From: Patella vulgata
Lineage: Eukaryota > Mollusca > Gastropoda > Patellidae
Direction: 5' to 3'
Length of the DNA: 64,000 nucleotides
Assembly (NCBI RefSeq): GCF_932274485.2
Contig: NC_065882.2
Location: 56,519,431-56,583,430, forward strand
Both the position numbers and the translations under genes were made by a program. A model generated the notes under the pieces. The model was not told where the DNA came from and did no database searches. It saw nothing but the letters and a program-made list of their open reading frames with translations. Of this stretch, positions 1-10,925 are shown piece after piece; positions within the stretch are counted from its first letter, which is position 1, and each line of letters opens with the position of its first letter.

Positions 1-3000
1 GTCCAGTCGATAAAATCAGTCAGTTAGTTCAGTCGAATAATCCAGTCGAATAAACCAGTCGAATAGTTCAGTCGAAAAGTTCAGTCGAATAAACCAGTCG
101 AATAGTTCAGTCGAATACTTCAGTCGAATAGTTCAGTCGAATAATCCAGTCGAATAATTCAGTCGAATAAACAAGTCGCTCAATATTAAGCAGCGGTGGC
201 AGTGGGCTAAGATGATATGGTAGCAAATCATGCTCTTAGACATAGCTGAAGGAGCCGGGGCATGGGGTAGAGACCGGGGGGCTTCCCAATTAGTTTCAAG
301 AAATGAAAAGAAATGAAATGGGGTTTTAACGTCCTACTGTTCTGCTTGGAACTGGGCTAATGAAGACGGGCATACGCCATACACTGTGCGATGAGGGAAA
401 TTTTGCCCGGACAGCGGCACTACGGCGTACTCTTATATCGAATTCCATCTGTCAAAGGGATCTTTTACATCCACTCCAATGTATACACGGGACCTCGGTT
501 TTTCGTCCCATCCGAAAGACTAGACAGCTGTCCTTGTCCGCCTCGAAAAGAATAGAGTCCCTATATATGATATAAACGAAGAAAGGGGATGGGGTGGGGC
601 GGGGGTGGGGGGGGATGAGGTATTTGATATTTTCATGTGGCCTCGTCCAGTCGATAAAACCAGTCAGTTAGTTCAGTCGAATAATCCAGTCGAATAAACC
701 AGTCGAAAAGTTCAGTCGAATAAACCAGTCGAATAATTCAGTCGAATAATTCAGTCGAATAAACAAGTCGCTCAATATTAAGCAGCGGTGGCAGCGGGCT
801 AAGATAATATAGTAGCAAATCATGCTCGTAGCCATAGCTGAAGGAGCCGGGGGCATGGGGTAGGGACCGGGGGGCTTCCCAACTAGTTTCAAGAAATGAA
901 AAAAAATGAAATGGGGTTTAACGTCCTTCTGTTCTGCTTGGAACTGGGCTAATGAAGACGGGCAGACGCCATACACTGTGCGATGAGGGAAATTTTGCCC
1001 GGACAGCGGCACTACGGCCTACTCTTATATCGTATTCCATCTGTCCTTGTCCGCCTCGAAAAGAATAGAGTCCCTATATATGATATGAACGAAGAAAGGG
1101 GATGGGGTGGGGCGGGGGGGATGAGGTATTTGACATTTTCATGTGGCCTCGTCCAGTCGATAAAATCAGTCAGTTAGTTCAGTCGAATAATCCAGTCGAA
1201 TAAACCAGTCGAATAGTTCAGTCGAAAAGTTCAGTCGAATAAACCAGTCGAATAGTTCAGTCGAATACTTCAGTCGAATAGTTCAGTCGAATAATCCAGT
1301 CGAATAATTCAGTCGAATAAACAAGTCGCTCAATATTAAGCAGCGGTGGCAGTGGGCTAAGATGATATGGTAGCAAATCATGCTCTTAGACATAGCTGAA
1401 GGAGCCGGGGCATGGGGTAGAGACCGGGGGGCTTCCCAATTAGTTTCAAGAAATGAAAAGAAATGAAATGGGGTTTTAACGTCCTACTGTTCTGCTTGGA
1501 ACTGGGCTAATGAAGACGGGCATACGCCATACACTGTGCGATGAGGGAAATTTTGCCCGGACAGCGGCACTACGGCGTACTCTTATATCGAATTCCATCT
1601 GTCAAGGGATCTTTTACGTCCACGCCAATGTGCACACGGGACCTCGGTTTTTCGTCCCATCCGAACGACTAGACAGCTGTCCTTGTCCGCCTCGAAAAGA
1701 ATAGAGTCCCTATATATGATATGAACTAAGAAAGGGGATGGGGTGGGGCGGGGGTGGGGGGGGGGGGGTGATGAGGTATTTGACATTTTCATGTGGCCTC
1801 GTCCAGTCGATAAAATCAGTCAGTTAGTTCAGTCGAATAATCCAGTCGAATAAACCAGTCGAATAATTCAGTCGAAAAGTTCAGTCGAATAAACCAGTCG
1901 AATAGTTCAGTCGAATACTTCAGTCGAATAATTCAGTCGAATAAACAAGTCGCTCAATATTAAGCAGCGGTGGCAGTGGGCTAAGATGATATGGTAGCAA
2001 ATCATGCTCTTAGACATAGCTGAAGGAGCCGGGGCATGGGGTAGAGACCGGGGGGCTTCCCAACTAGTTTCAAGAAATGAAAAGAAATGAAATGGAGTTT
2101 TAACGTCCTACTGTTCTGCTTGGAACTGGGCTAATGAAGTCGAATACTTCAGTCGAATAGTTCAGTCGAATACTTCAGTCGAATAATTCAGTCGAATAAA
2201 CAAGTCGCTCAATATTAAGCAGCGGGCTAAGATGATATGGTAGCAAATCATGCTCTTAGACATAGCTGAAGGAGCCGGGGCATGGGGTAGGGACCGGGGG
2301 GCTTTCCAACTAGTTTCAAGAAATGAAAAGAAATGAAATGGGGTTTAACGTCCTTCTGTTCTGCTTGGAACTGGGCTAATGAAGACGGGCATACGCCATA
2401 CACTGTGCTATGAGGGAAATTTTGCCCGGACAGCGGCACAACGGCCTACTCTTATATCGAATTCCATCTGTCAAAGGGATCTTTTACGTCCACGCGAATG
2501 TGCACACGGGACCTCGGTTTTTCGTCCCATCCGAAAGACTAGACAGCTGTCCTTGTCCGCCTCGAAAAGAATAGAGTCCCTATATATGATATGAACGAAG
2601 AAAGAGGATGGGGTGGGGCGGGGGGGGGGATGAGGTATTTGACATTTTCATGTGGCCTCGTCCAGTCGATAAAATCAGTCAGTTAGTTCAGTCGAATAAT
2701 CCAGTCGAATAAACCAGTCGAATAATTCAGTCGAAAAGTTCAGTCGAATAAACCAGTCGAATAGTTCAGTCGAATACTTCAGTCGAATAATTCAGTCGAA
2801 TAAACAAGTCGCTCAATATTAAGCAGCGGGCTAAGATAATATGGTAGCAAATCATGCTCGTAGACATAGCTGAAGGAGCCGGGGTATGGGGTAGAGACCG
2901 GGGGGCTTCCCAACTAGTTTCAAGAAATGAAAAGAAATGAAATGGGGTTTTAACGTCCTACTGTTCTGCTTGGAACTGGGCTAATGAAGACGGGCATACG

Positions 3001-3240
3001 CCATACACTGTGCGATGAGTGAAATTTTGCCCGGACAGCGGCACTACGGCCTACTCTTATATCGAATTCCATCTGTCAAGGGATCTTTTACGACCACGTC
3101 AATGTGGACACGGGACCTCGGTTTTTCGTCCCATCCGAACGACTAGACAGCTGTCCTTGTCCGCCTCGAAAAGAATAGAGTCCCTATATATGATATGAAC
3201 TAAGAAAGGGGATGGGGTGGGGCGGGGGTGGGGGGGGGTG
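1..3240. repeat. Satellite array of composite SINE/minisatellite units
   Basis: Six units repeat head to tail, starting at about 1, 645, 1151, 1801, 2139 (5' part missing) and 2660; the array stops near 3240 and probably continues to the left. Each unit holds (a) about 6-12 copies of a 13-bp motif of the form TCAGTCGAATAAT, (b) a unique-looking segment of about 120 bp, (c) the tail and body of the SINE seen complete at 16261-16631, in the same orientation but lacking its tRNA-like head, and (d) a G-rich run. Units are close to identical by eye apart from block deletions, so the array looks young or homogenised. No gene is supported here; the short open frames repeat from unit to unit. Confidence 0.93.
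29..178. repeat. 13-bp minisatellite block of first satellite unit
   Basis: About 11 tandem copies of a 13-mer with core CAGTCGAATA, varying at the last three bases and the first base. The same block recurs at about 673-768, 1179-1328, 1829-1950, 2136-2205 and 2688-2805 with different copy numbers, so the 13-mer varies in length independently of the larger unit. Confidence 0.9.
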
Positions 3241-5597
3241 ATGAGATATTTTGAAATTCATGGGTACTGCATGTTTCAACATTTTAGATTTGACCATAAT
3301 TTGGCACTTGAAACTGTTAACTGTGGGGATGAAAAAGCTGTTGCAGTGTTACATAATCAGATTATTTCAACTTAATTATCCTATGGAAATACAGCTATAT
3401 AGGAAATATTTTAAAATAGATAAGCACTGCATGTTTCAACATCTTAGATTTGACCACAATTTGGCACTTGAAACTACGTTAACAGAGACAAACTGTGTGG
3501 TTTTCGAAGAAAGTGTTAAAAAGTCTAATATTGCATCATGATTACTATTTTAAAGTATTTTCGTGTTTGATTTATATTGAATTTATCTCATCTTTTTACA
3601 GAATGCATTTATGTTCAAAAATAAAAATGTTCTGTTTAATTCAAAATTCATGTGCTTTTAAATTTCTGTCTGAAATTCCGCAGTTTTCTGATGTATTATA
3701 GTGTTTGCAGAATGCCGCACAGCTCATCTGAAAATGTATAGATTTTCATAATCTTTGGCCAGGGCATTGCATATATGTTTGTTTATTAGATAACAACAGA
3801 TTTGTTTAAACTGCAAAAACATGCGAGGTCTTATGGGACTCAGACTAGTAATTATTTCCCCTTATTTCATGATAATTTTTCCCTTAATTTTTTTCTCCTC
3901 TCTTCCTGCATTTTTGGGTTGACTTTTTGGTCTAGAATTGGAGAAAAGGGATCAAATTTGCAATTTCATAGCAGTTTGGGGTAATACTGATGATATTACA
4001 GCGGAGGGATAGGGGGTGTAAAGTGTTTTTCTGCAGAGCAATCATTGTGTCGGAAGTGAGATTTTCACCCCAGTCAACTACAAATCCCCGTAGCAAAAAA
4101 TCTAAACGGTCAACCCCCTGCCAATTTATGATGAGAATATTGCCAAATGTTGTCCCCATTGTGCCTATAAAGATTGGAACCAACGGATTTTGAGCAAAAA
4201 GCTACAGGCTGTGATGTTACAGCCATTTAACATTGAAGTCAATGTGCAAATAATTGCTAGTCTGAGACCATCTTATCTTAGTCTTACAACCAGATTTATC
4301 TTTCCCTGGGATCGTTTATTTTTCTGGAAAAATATCGTATTTTAATGACATGCAGAAATAGTCCCGTGATCAAATTTATTTCCGTAATATGCATGGAGAA
4401 AATCTCGAGCAGAAAATCTGAAGTTGAAAGTCGAATGTCAAAACTTGATTATTGAAAGTAGAAATTCTGTTGTTGAAAGTAGAATATTTACGACTTAAAG
4501 TTGAAAAGGTGGACGTATTAGGTTGAAAAGCACGAGCGGTATATGTTTCCCACACGAAAATGTCCATTTTGGATAAGAATTTTCTCTTTTGCTTTTTATT
4601 TTCTCCTTTCTACTGCAGATCGCATTTTGAACCTGATAACCCGCCATACAAAGACTCCGTTAATTACTTCTACAACTCGATTTTTCCCTATTAGTGTGTG
4701 TCAAACGACATGTGATGATACATGTTTGTATTTTTATCCAATATCGACCTCTACCATAAAATGAAACATGTTTAATATACCACCAATTATTAATTTGATT
4801 GACTCGCACGTGGTTTTGTGCATCATATAAAATAATGTCATCAAAGTGTGCGTGTTTATTACATAATACACATAATTAATCAAAGTATCAGCGACACAAA
4901 CTTTTTACTTTTGGTAGCGAATCAATCGCGTGTTCTTTACAGAAAATACTAATTAATAACTTGTAGATTACTGTTAAAAAAATGACTTTTAGATCATTTA
5001 TAAAGTTAAAGAAGGGTTGGGACACCCATTTTCATTAGATAAAGCAAATTCACATGTTTTACCAAAGCAGTTCGATAAAGAATATTGTTCGGGTTCCTTG
5101 TGTCATGAAGTGGCAAATACCTGTATTTCAACATTAAAAATGTTTTGGAGCCGAAACCTATGCTGTCTCTCCATAGTATCAACTGTAGATTCAGCCCCAG
5201 CAGTCAACACATTGATAAAATACAAGAACACCTCCGATGATAGAATAATGTTGATCAATCATCTAATGTGGCAAAGCATGGGAATCCTTGTTAATAATCT
5301 TTATTCGAAATCTTCATCAGAAGATACGTGGATATAACATAATACATATAAGTACAGTCGAACATGACAATCTTTTTCAACATTTACCTACAGATATTTA
5401 CACATAATTTATCGTAGGCTAAATGAAAACTTATTTAGTATGGTGATTCAATATGGTGATGGAAATAGGAAAGCCTTGGTGGCGTGAAATTATTTGTGCG
5501 GCAGAATTAGTAATTTTCAGTGGAGAAATTTATTGGTGAATGCTATTTGTAGCAATATTATCTTAGATCGACGCAAATGATTAATTAAGATAAATTA
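3241..5597. other. AT-rich intergenic DNA, one short direct repeat
   Basis: No gene recognised. A stretch of about 55 bp beginning CTGCATGTTTCAACAT is present twice in direct orientation (about 3266-3313 and 3428-3476), which makes the open frames at 3251-3701 look coding; they show no family resemblance. The remainder is low-complexity AT-rich sequence. Confidence 0.6.
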
Positions 5598-5782
5598 AAG
5601 GCACAACAGATTAACGAAGCATGTTAATTTATGTGTAAATTGTTTACATGCTTGATTGTGGATAAGTAGGTCAGCGCGTGTTTGTACTGAAGGCACAACA
5701 GATTAACGAAGCATGTTAATTTATGTGTAAATTGTTTACATGCTTGATTGTGGATAAGTAGGTCAGCGCGTGTTTGTACTGA
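5598..5782. repeat. 92-bp tandem duplication
   Basis: Two adjacent, essentially identical copies (5598-5689 and 5690-5782) beginning AAGGCACAACAGATTAACGA. The second copy lies directly against the microsatellite tail of a SINE-B insertion. Near-identity implies a recent event. Confidence 0.9.
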
Positions 5783-5788
5783 ATTGTT

Positions 5789-6055
5789 GAGAGAGAGAGA
5801 GAGAGAGAGAGAGATGGGGTTTAACGTCCACTCGATTCAAACTAGGTCATTTCGGACCGAACATATAGTTCAATTTTATTCCAATAATCCGCTTGCGCGT
5901 AGGTGTGGGTCTTTAGCAGTAGGAGGAAACCGGAGAACCCGGAGAAAACCCACGAGGTTGGACAGGCGACCATGCTCCTTGTCACGTACAGCCGGGGAAT
6001 CGATAATCAATGACAGACTTTATGATACAGCGCGCGCGCACTAACCCCTCGGGGG
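5789..6055 (-). mobile_element. SINE-B, tRNA-derived, (GA)n tail
   Basis: A (GA)n run at 5789-5813 is followed by GGGGTTTAACGTCCACTCGA, the 3' end of a SINE family that recurs at 22839-23090 and 36012-36290. The tRNA-like head lies at the right end (about 6030-6055), so the element is on the minus strand. The local open frame through it is not a gene. No clear target-site duplication was found. Confidence 0.85.
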
Positions 6056-6514
6056 TTTAGACTAGTGGATTGTGACAATGTTACGTGATCACTTAGTCCC
6101 ATTTTTCGTATTTTTGTTTTGTTGTTTACATGATTTGTAACGATTTGTATGTTTGTAGATGGGATATTTCTTACTACTGACCCGAGGGACGCCGATGCCT
6201 TAAGTGGAGATTTTGTTCACCTGGGTCAGGGGTGAGGGAGTCCGGTCTCCTTGTGTTAATGCGTTTGAAAAGAAATTCTGGAAATAGAATATTTTATCGC
6301 ATTATTGCACCCCAATACTTAACACTTCTGGAAGCTGGAGGAATCGATATGCTAAAGATTGGTGCAGATCCCCACGTGACATTTCCGATCATGACGTAGT
6401 ATGATGTATTCAAGCCATTCTTCATTAAAGGGACAATAACACTCTTGCTGGCTTGACAGCTCCAGAAAATAAAAAATAGCCTTATTCTAAGTACTAGATG
6501 TGTTAGTGTCCTAC
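6056..6514. other. Non-coding flank of LINE with a dispersed repeat
   Basis: No gene seen. A stretch of about 60 bp at 6308-6368, containing CTTCTGGAAGCTGGAGGA, recurs in diverged form at 8909-8973 on the other side of the LINE, in the same orientation. Confidence 0.5.
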
Positions 6515-8560
6515 CTGTTGTAGACATCTGTCTGAATCCTTCAATGTTAAGCGCGGTTGTCGACAAGGCGGTCCCATTGCCCCTTACATATTCATATTGT
6601 GTGCTGAAATTTTGTCCATGTTAGTTAAAAAAAATAAGCTCATTGGAGGAATAGTTATAGGAAAAACAGAACAAGTCATTTCGCAGTATGCCGATGATAC
6701 CACTCTTTTTCTAGATGGATCGAAACAATCATTTCGCTCAGCATTAGATACCCTAGACCAGTTTGCAAGCATATCTGGTTTAAAAATAAATAGCTTCACA
6801 ACTAAGATTGTGTGGATAGGTTCTAAAAAATACCGTAATCAAGTCTATCATCACGATAAATGGAAATTATATTGGGGTTCTACTTTCTTCTGTCTATTAG
6901 GCATAGACTTTTCTATTGAACTTAACAATATCATAACGTTGAATCTTGACAAACAGCTAATTAAAATTAAAAGCTCAATAACACAATGGAACAGGCGAAC
7001 TTTGAGTCCGATAGGTCGAATAACTGTTATAAAAACTTTACTACTACCAAAGTTAATACATATATTTATCTCACTACCAAATCCTTCTATTAATATCATT
7101 AAGGCAATAAACACTGACTTCTTTAAATTTATATGGGGTTCTAATGTCCATAGGGTTAAAAGAGATGTACTTGTGACGCCATATCAGTAGGGAGGTTTAA
7201 AAATGACGAATCTAAATTTATTTATTATGGCTCTAAAATACACATGGATAAGACGAATCTTAGTTAATTTTGATACTCCGTGGCTTGATATTGTCCATGC
7301 ATGCTACGGAAATAACTGTACTAAACAGTTAATAGATTTCGGTGACCAATTTTTAGATTCGAAAATAAACACAACTAATCCATTTTGGAAAGACGTTTTT
7401 ACTTCCTGGTCACATATATCTCTAAATATAATTAACACTGACTTACCCAAATCTCCTCTTTGGTATAACTCGAATATTAAAATTGATAACAAATCTATAT
7501 ATTTCAAATCATGGTACAATAACGGAATTACAGTTTTAGGCGATCTGTTCGATGACAATGATGAAAAACTATAAAAAAATTGAATTGGAAAATTTTTTTA
7601 AATTACCACAAATTTGTTTTTTAAAATTTCAGAGCCTATATTCTTGCTTAAAAGATTTTTTAAATAAAAATGAAACAGACACTTTAGGTATAAAATTAGA
7701 AAGACCGTATGTTCCAACAATTGTTCAAAAATTACAAACAAACCTAAAAGGTTGCAACTATTTCTATAAACTTTTACTAAATACAAATGTTATTCCTACT
7801 TCAACAATAAAATGGCAGGAACTTTTAGATTTGGAAACAAACGATTGGCAAACAACATTTAGCAACGTCTTTTTACTAACAAATGAAACAAATTTACAGT
7901 GGTTTCAGTACAGACTATTGCATCGAATTTTACCTCTCAACTCTTACCTAAAAAAACTAAAATAAAAGATACAGACCTATGTTCGTTTTGTCAAGATTCA
8001 ACGGAAGACTTAATTCATTTTTTCACATCCTGTAAAATAGTCCAAGAACTATGGGAAAGTCTAAAACTATTAATTAAAAATAATCTTAATATTGAAGTTA
8101 CTTTTGAACCTAAAACTATTCTTTTTGGATTACACACTCACAAATATAAAGACGCCCCCAATTTAATAATACTTCTATCTAAATTTCATATATATGTTTC
8201 AGCAAAGAAAAAACAAACTTTGAACCTATCCTCACTGCTATCTTATTTTGGGTACCAATCTGCTATAGCTCATTATACCTCAAAAAAATTAGAAAAATGG
8301 TCAGTAATTGATTGTCTATTATCGGACGAATATCAACTTTTTAACATATTAACAGAGAATGACTACTCTACTTCTTTTATTATTAATGTTGCTATTATCT
8401 TGTATATTGTATATTATGTAATTGTATATTTGCAATATCGATAATTAAAATTGTATAGGGAAAAACATGTAAGGTAATAAGTCAGGGCCCCATCCCTGGC
8501 ATTACCATATTAGATCTGGGTAATAAAGTTTTTTTTAAAAAAAAAAAAAAAAAAAAAAAT
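6515..8560 (+). mobile_element. LINE, L1/Tx1-like, 5'-truncated, with poly(A) tail
   Basis: The 3' part of a non-LTR retrotransposon. From about 6515 the reading frame gives finger/palm residues RGCRQGGPIAPYIF, then the catalytic YADD box in SQYADDTTLFLDGS, then SGLKIN, as in Tx1-type L1 elements. Downstream, LCSFCQ followed by HFFTSC is the zinc-ribbon (zf-RVT) seen at the C-terminus of these proteins. The same frame runs 6515-7574 with one in-frame TAG at 7188-7190; homology then moves to another frame (7552-7965) and back (7899-8444), so there is one stop and about two frameshifts in 1.9 kb. AATAAA at 8522 precedes an A-run ending near 8560. The 5' endonuclease region is missing. It is a dead but fairly recent copy. 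Confidence 0.9.
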
Positions 8561-8989
8561 CCTATTTTACTTGTCCAGAGGGTTCAAAAATATTTTTAAA
8601 TCCAAGTCACATTTGAAAAGCTTTACGTCAGGCTTTTCAAATCATTTAGTTGAATTTTTCCAATTTTTAAAATTAGGTGTGTTAAGATGAAATTTGTATC
8701 ATCAATTAATTGGAATATTGTAAAATAGTACAATTTGTTGACCAGAATAAAGATTGGGACATATTATTCAGTTACAACAAGAGTGGTATTGAGCCTTTAA
8801 GACAGCGAGAGCGGTAGTCAGTTGTATGGGTGGACGTGAGATATGCACACTATATCCCACCCACGGTCTTTCAGCTGTGTTAATCCTCTTGCATTCAGAT
8901 TTATCCCCAATACTTAATACTTCTGGAAGCTGGAGGACTCGACATTCTGTGGATTGGTACATACCGATCCATTAGTCTTAATTTAATAA
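8561..8989. other. Intergenic DNA with diverged repeat copy
   Basis: Contains the second copy (about 8909-8973) of the short repeat found left of the LINE at 6308-6368. No gene supported. Confidence 0.5.
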
Positions 8990-9070
8990 GGGGTTGGGTG
9001 GTCGAAAGGTTAACGCATGTGCGTTGCATCACAAGGTCTGTCATTGAACCGTATGTTAGTCGCGTACAAT
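8990..9070 (+). mobile_element. SINE-B fragment (head joined to tail piece)
   Basis: GGTCGAAAGGTTAACGCATG followed by GCATCACAAGGTCTGTCATTG matches the tRNA-like head of the copy at 22839; it then jumps to ACCGTATGTTAGTC, which in the full copy lies much further on. This is an internally deleted relic. Confidence 0.7.
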
Positions 9071-10692
9071 ATAATTGTTCGAAATTTGATTAAAATATTA
9101 GTCATTAACTTTGATCACACGTAAACAATGTGTGTTTCGGCCAAACAAGTTTTAATTAGCCAATTGTAAGTAATTTGAAAGTTTTAATTGACCAAAGTCA
9201 ATATTACAGCAGTAGTTTTCTGAAAGTGAAAGAGGCATTAAATTTCCTTGGAAAGGCGAAACACAAAAAAATATCCTATTGCAAATGGATTGTCATTTTA
9301 ACATAATTAATGAAGGCACTAATTAATTAGACAATCCATACTTTGAAATTAAAATTAAAAATGGTTAAATTCCGTTTAATATTTACAAAAATATAATGAA
9401 TTGAAAATTTGTTCGCATCCAGTATCCTCTTCAGAAAAACTAAACGTGGAATGGTCAAAACAATCCAGCACCACACAATCTTCGAGGCAATCTTTGATGA
9501 GCCTTTTTTCAATCCAACCGAATCGAAGCCGCGAGATTATCTACCTTTGATATTTTGATTAACTGGTTTTCTTAATTATATGAAATGGGTCAAACATTGT
9601 TTGTACTTAAAACAGCGGATTTTACAATCAAATATCTAAATCGTGCTAGTGTTTCAAATAATCTATCGGTACTATATTTGACACATAGGTGAAGGAAACT
9701 GGGAAAGGATATTGAAACGCAGGCTGATATTTAACCAAAAGAACTTTGTCATATACATAACAAGATATATTTCTTTTATTAACAAGTGTTTGAAATCATG
9801 TTTATCTAACATTTATATTGCTAATTACCATTTGTTGCACTGTATGTTTAATTCTGATATATTAGTTTTTAATTACCAAGATACTGGCATTAGAAACCTC
9901 AGTCTCATCTATCTTCTTATTGTCACGTTACCTGATTTTCTGCTCCTTTGTGCTAAATGTTATTTATTTGATTAATATAACAAAAGTTTATATAAGATAT
10001 TGATTACAGTCATAATGGAGTACAAAATTATTTCCGCAAATCAAAATAATGGTCATATCTTATTTAAGATCTATGTATAATGAACAGAAGACCGGTTTCA
10101 TATTTCGACTGAACTGTTTGTTCTTACCATAATACGTCTAAACAAAATCCAAATAACTTGGGCCCTCAAATTACACTTTAAAGTAACAATCCCACAAAGC
10201 CAGAATTTGGCATTTATTAATGACACGACTTTATGTTGTCTCTGGATGGAAGGGATAATTGTTAATTATCATGTTCTCCGCGGCCTCAAATGAAGTATTA
10301 TCACATATTAGATGTTGCGGCCCTCAACCGTCGATTGGAAATATTTACCTTTAATTAGCATAACGCTTCGTAATTTGCTACGGTTGTTTATTCATTGGAC
10401 AAAAAATGATCAAGACATTATACTTAAAAACGCCAGTGAATGGTAGAGTCCAGTGTATCGCGTAAAGTGCTAAATAAATGTCCAGTGTATCGCGTGAAGT
10501 GCCTAGGATATGTTCTTACTCCTGTTAGGTTGGTATGATCATGAATTATGCAATCGCTTAGAAACATTTAAAACTTATTTTGTATCGAATGAACATGGAA
10601 ATCATTATGAATTTAAACAATAATTAGAACAATGCTACATATTTGTTGATTTTAGAACAATGCTATATATTTATTGATTTGAGTATCGGGTC
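9071..10692. other. Upstream flank of channel gene 1
   Basis: AT-rich, no gene recognised. Two small direct duplications occur near the gene: a 23-bp motif GTCCAGTGTATCGCG... at 10448 and 10480 (32 bp apart), and AGAACAATGCTA... at about 10625 and 10651. No promoter element could be identified with confidence. The frame of the chosen start codon is closed by a TGA at 10675. Confidence 0.5.
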
Positions 10693-10925
10693 ATGATGCC
10701 TACTCATAATAAGGAACAACCAAAGACACCAGCCTGGCCAAACTTAAACACACAGGACGGTGTTCGATTACGGGAGCAGCTGGGCAGCTTTTGTCAAGAA
10801 ACCAGTTTCACTGCGATAGTGAATATATATCGAGCTACAAATACCATTAAGAGATTAGCTTGGTTCCTGACCTTTTTGTTGTGTCTTGGATGGTTGACGG
10901 TGCAGTGTTATTTACTTTTAAACAG
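10693..10925 (+). CDS. Gene 1 exon 1: N-terminus and TM1
   Basis: Encodes MMPTHNKEQ... through TM1 (AWFLTFLLCLGWLTVQCYL). Two consecutive ATGs (10693, 10696) fit the region where homology with gene 2 begins. The exon ends in phase 2 (AAC AG|GT), and the arginine codon is completed by exon 2. Confidence 0.92.

Noticed and set aside
668-1012. 114-aa minus-strand frame with FDWFIRLN repeats
   Set aside because: Product of the 13-bp minisatellite, whose period is not a multiple of three; not a protein repeat.
360-2594. Recurrent open frames (MKTGIRHTLCDEGNF...) in the satellite
   Set aside because: They recur with each repeat unit and read through the SINE body; no family resemblance.
3251-3701. 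Two overlapping frames next to the satellite
   Set aside because: Created by a short direct repeat; no domain resemblance.
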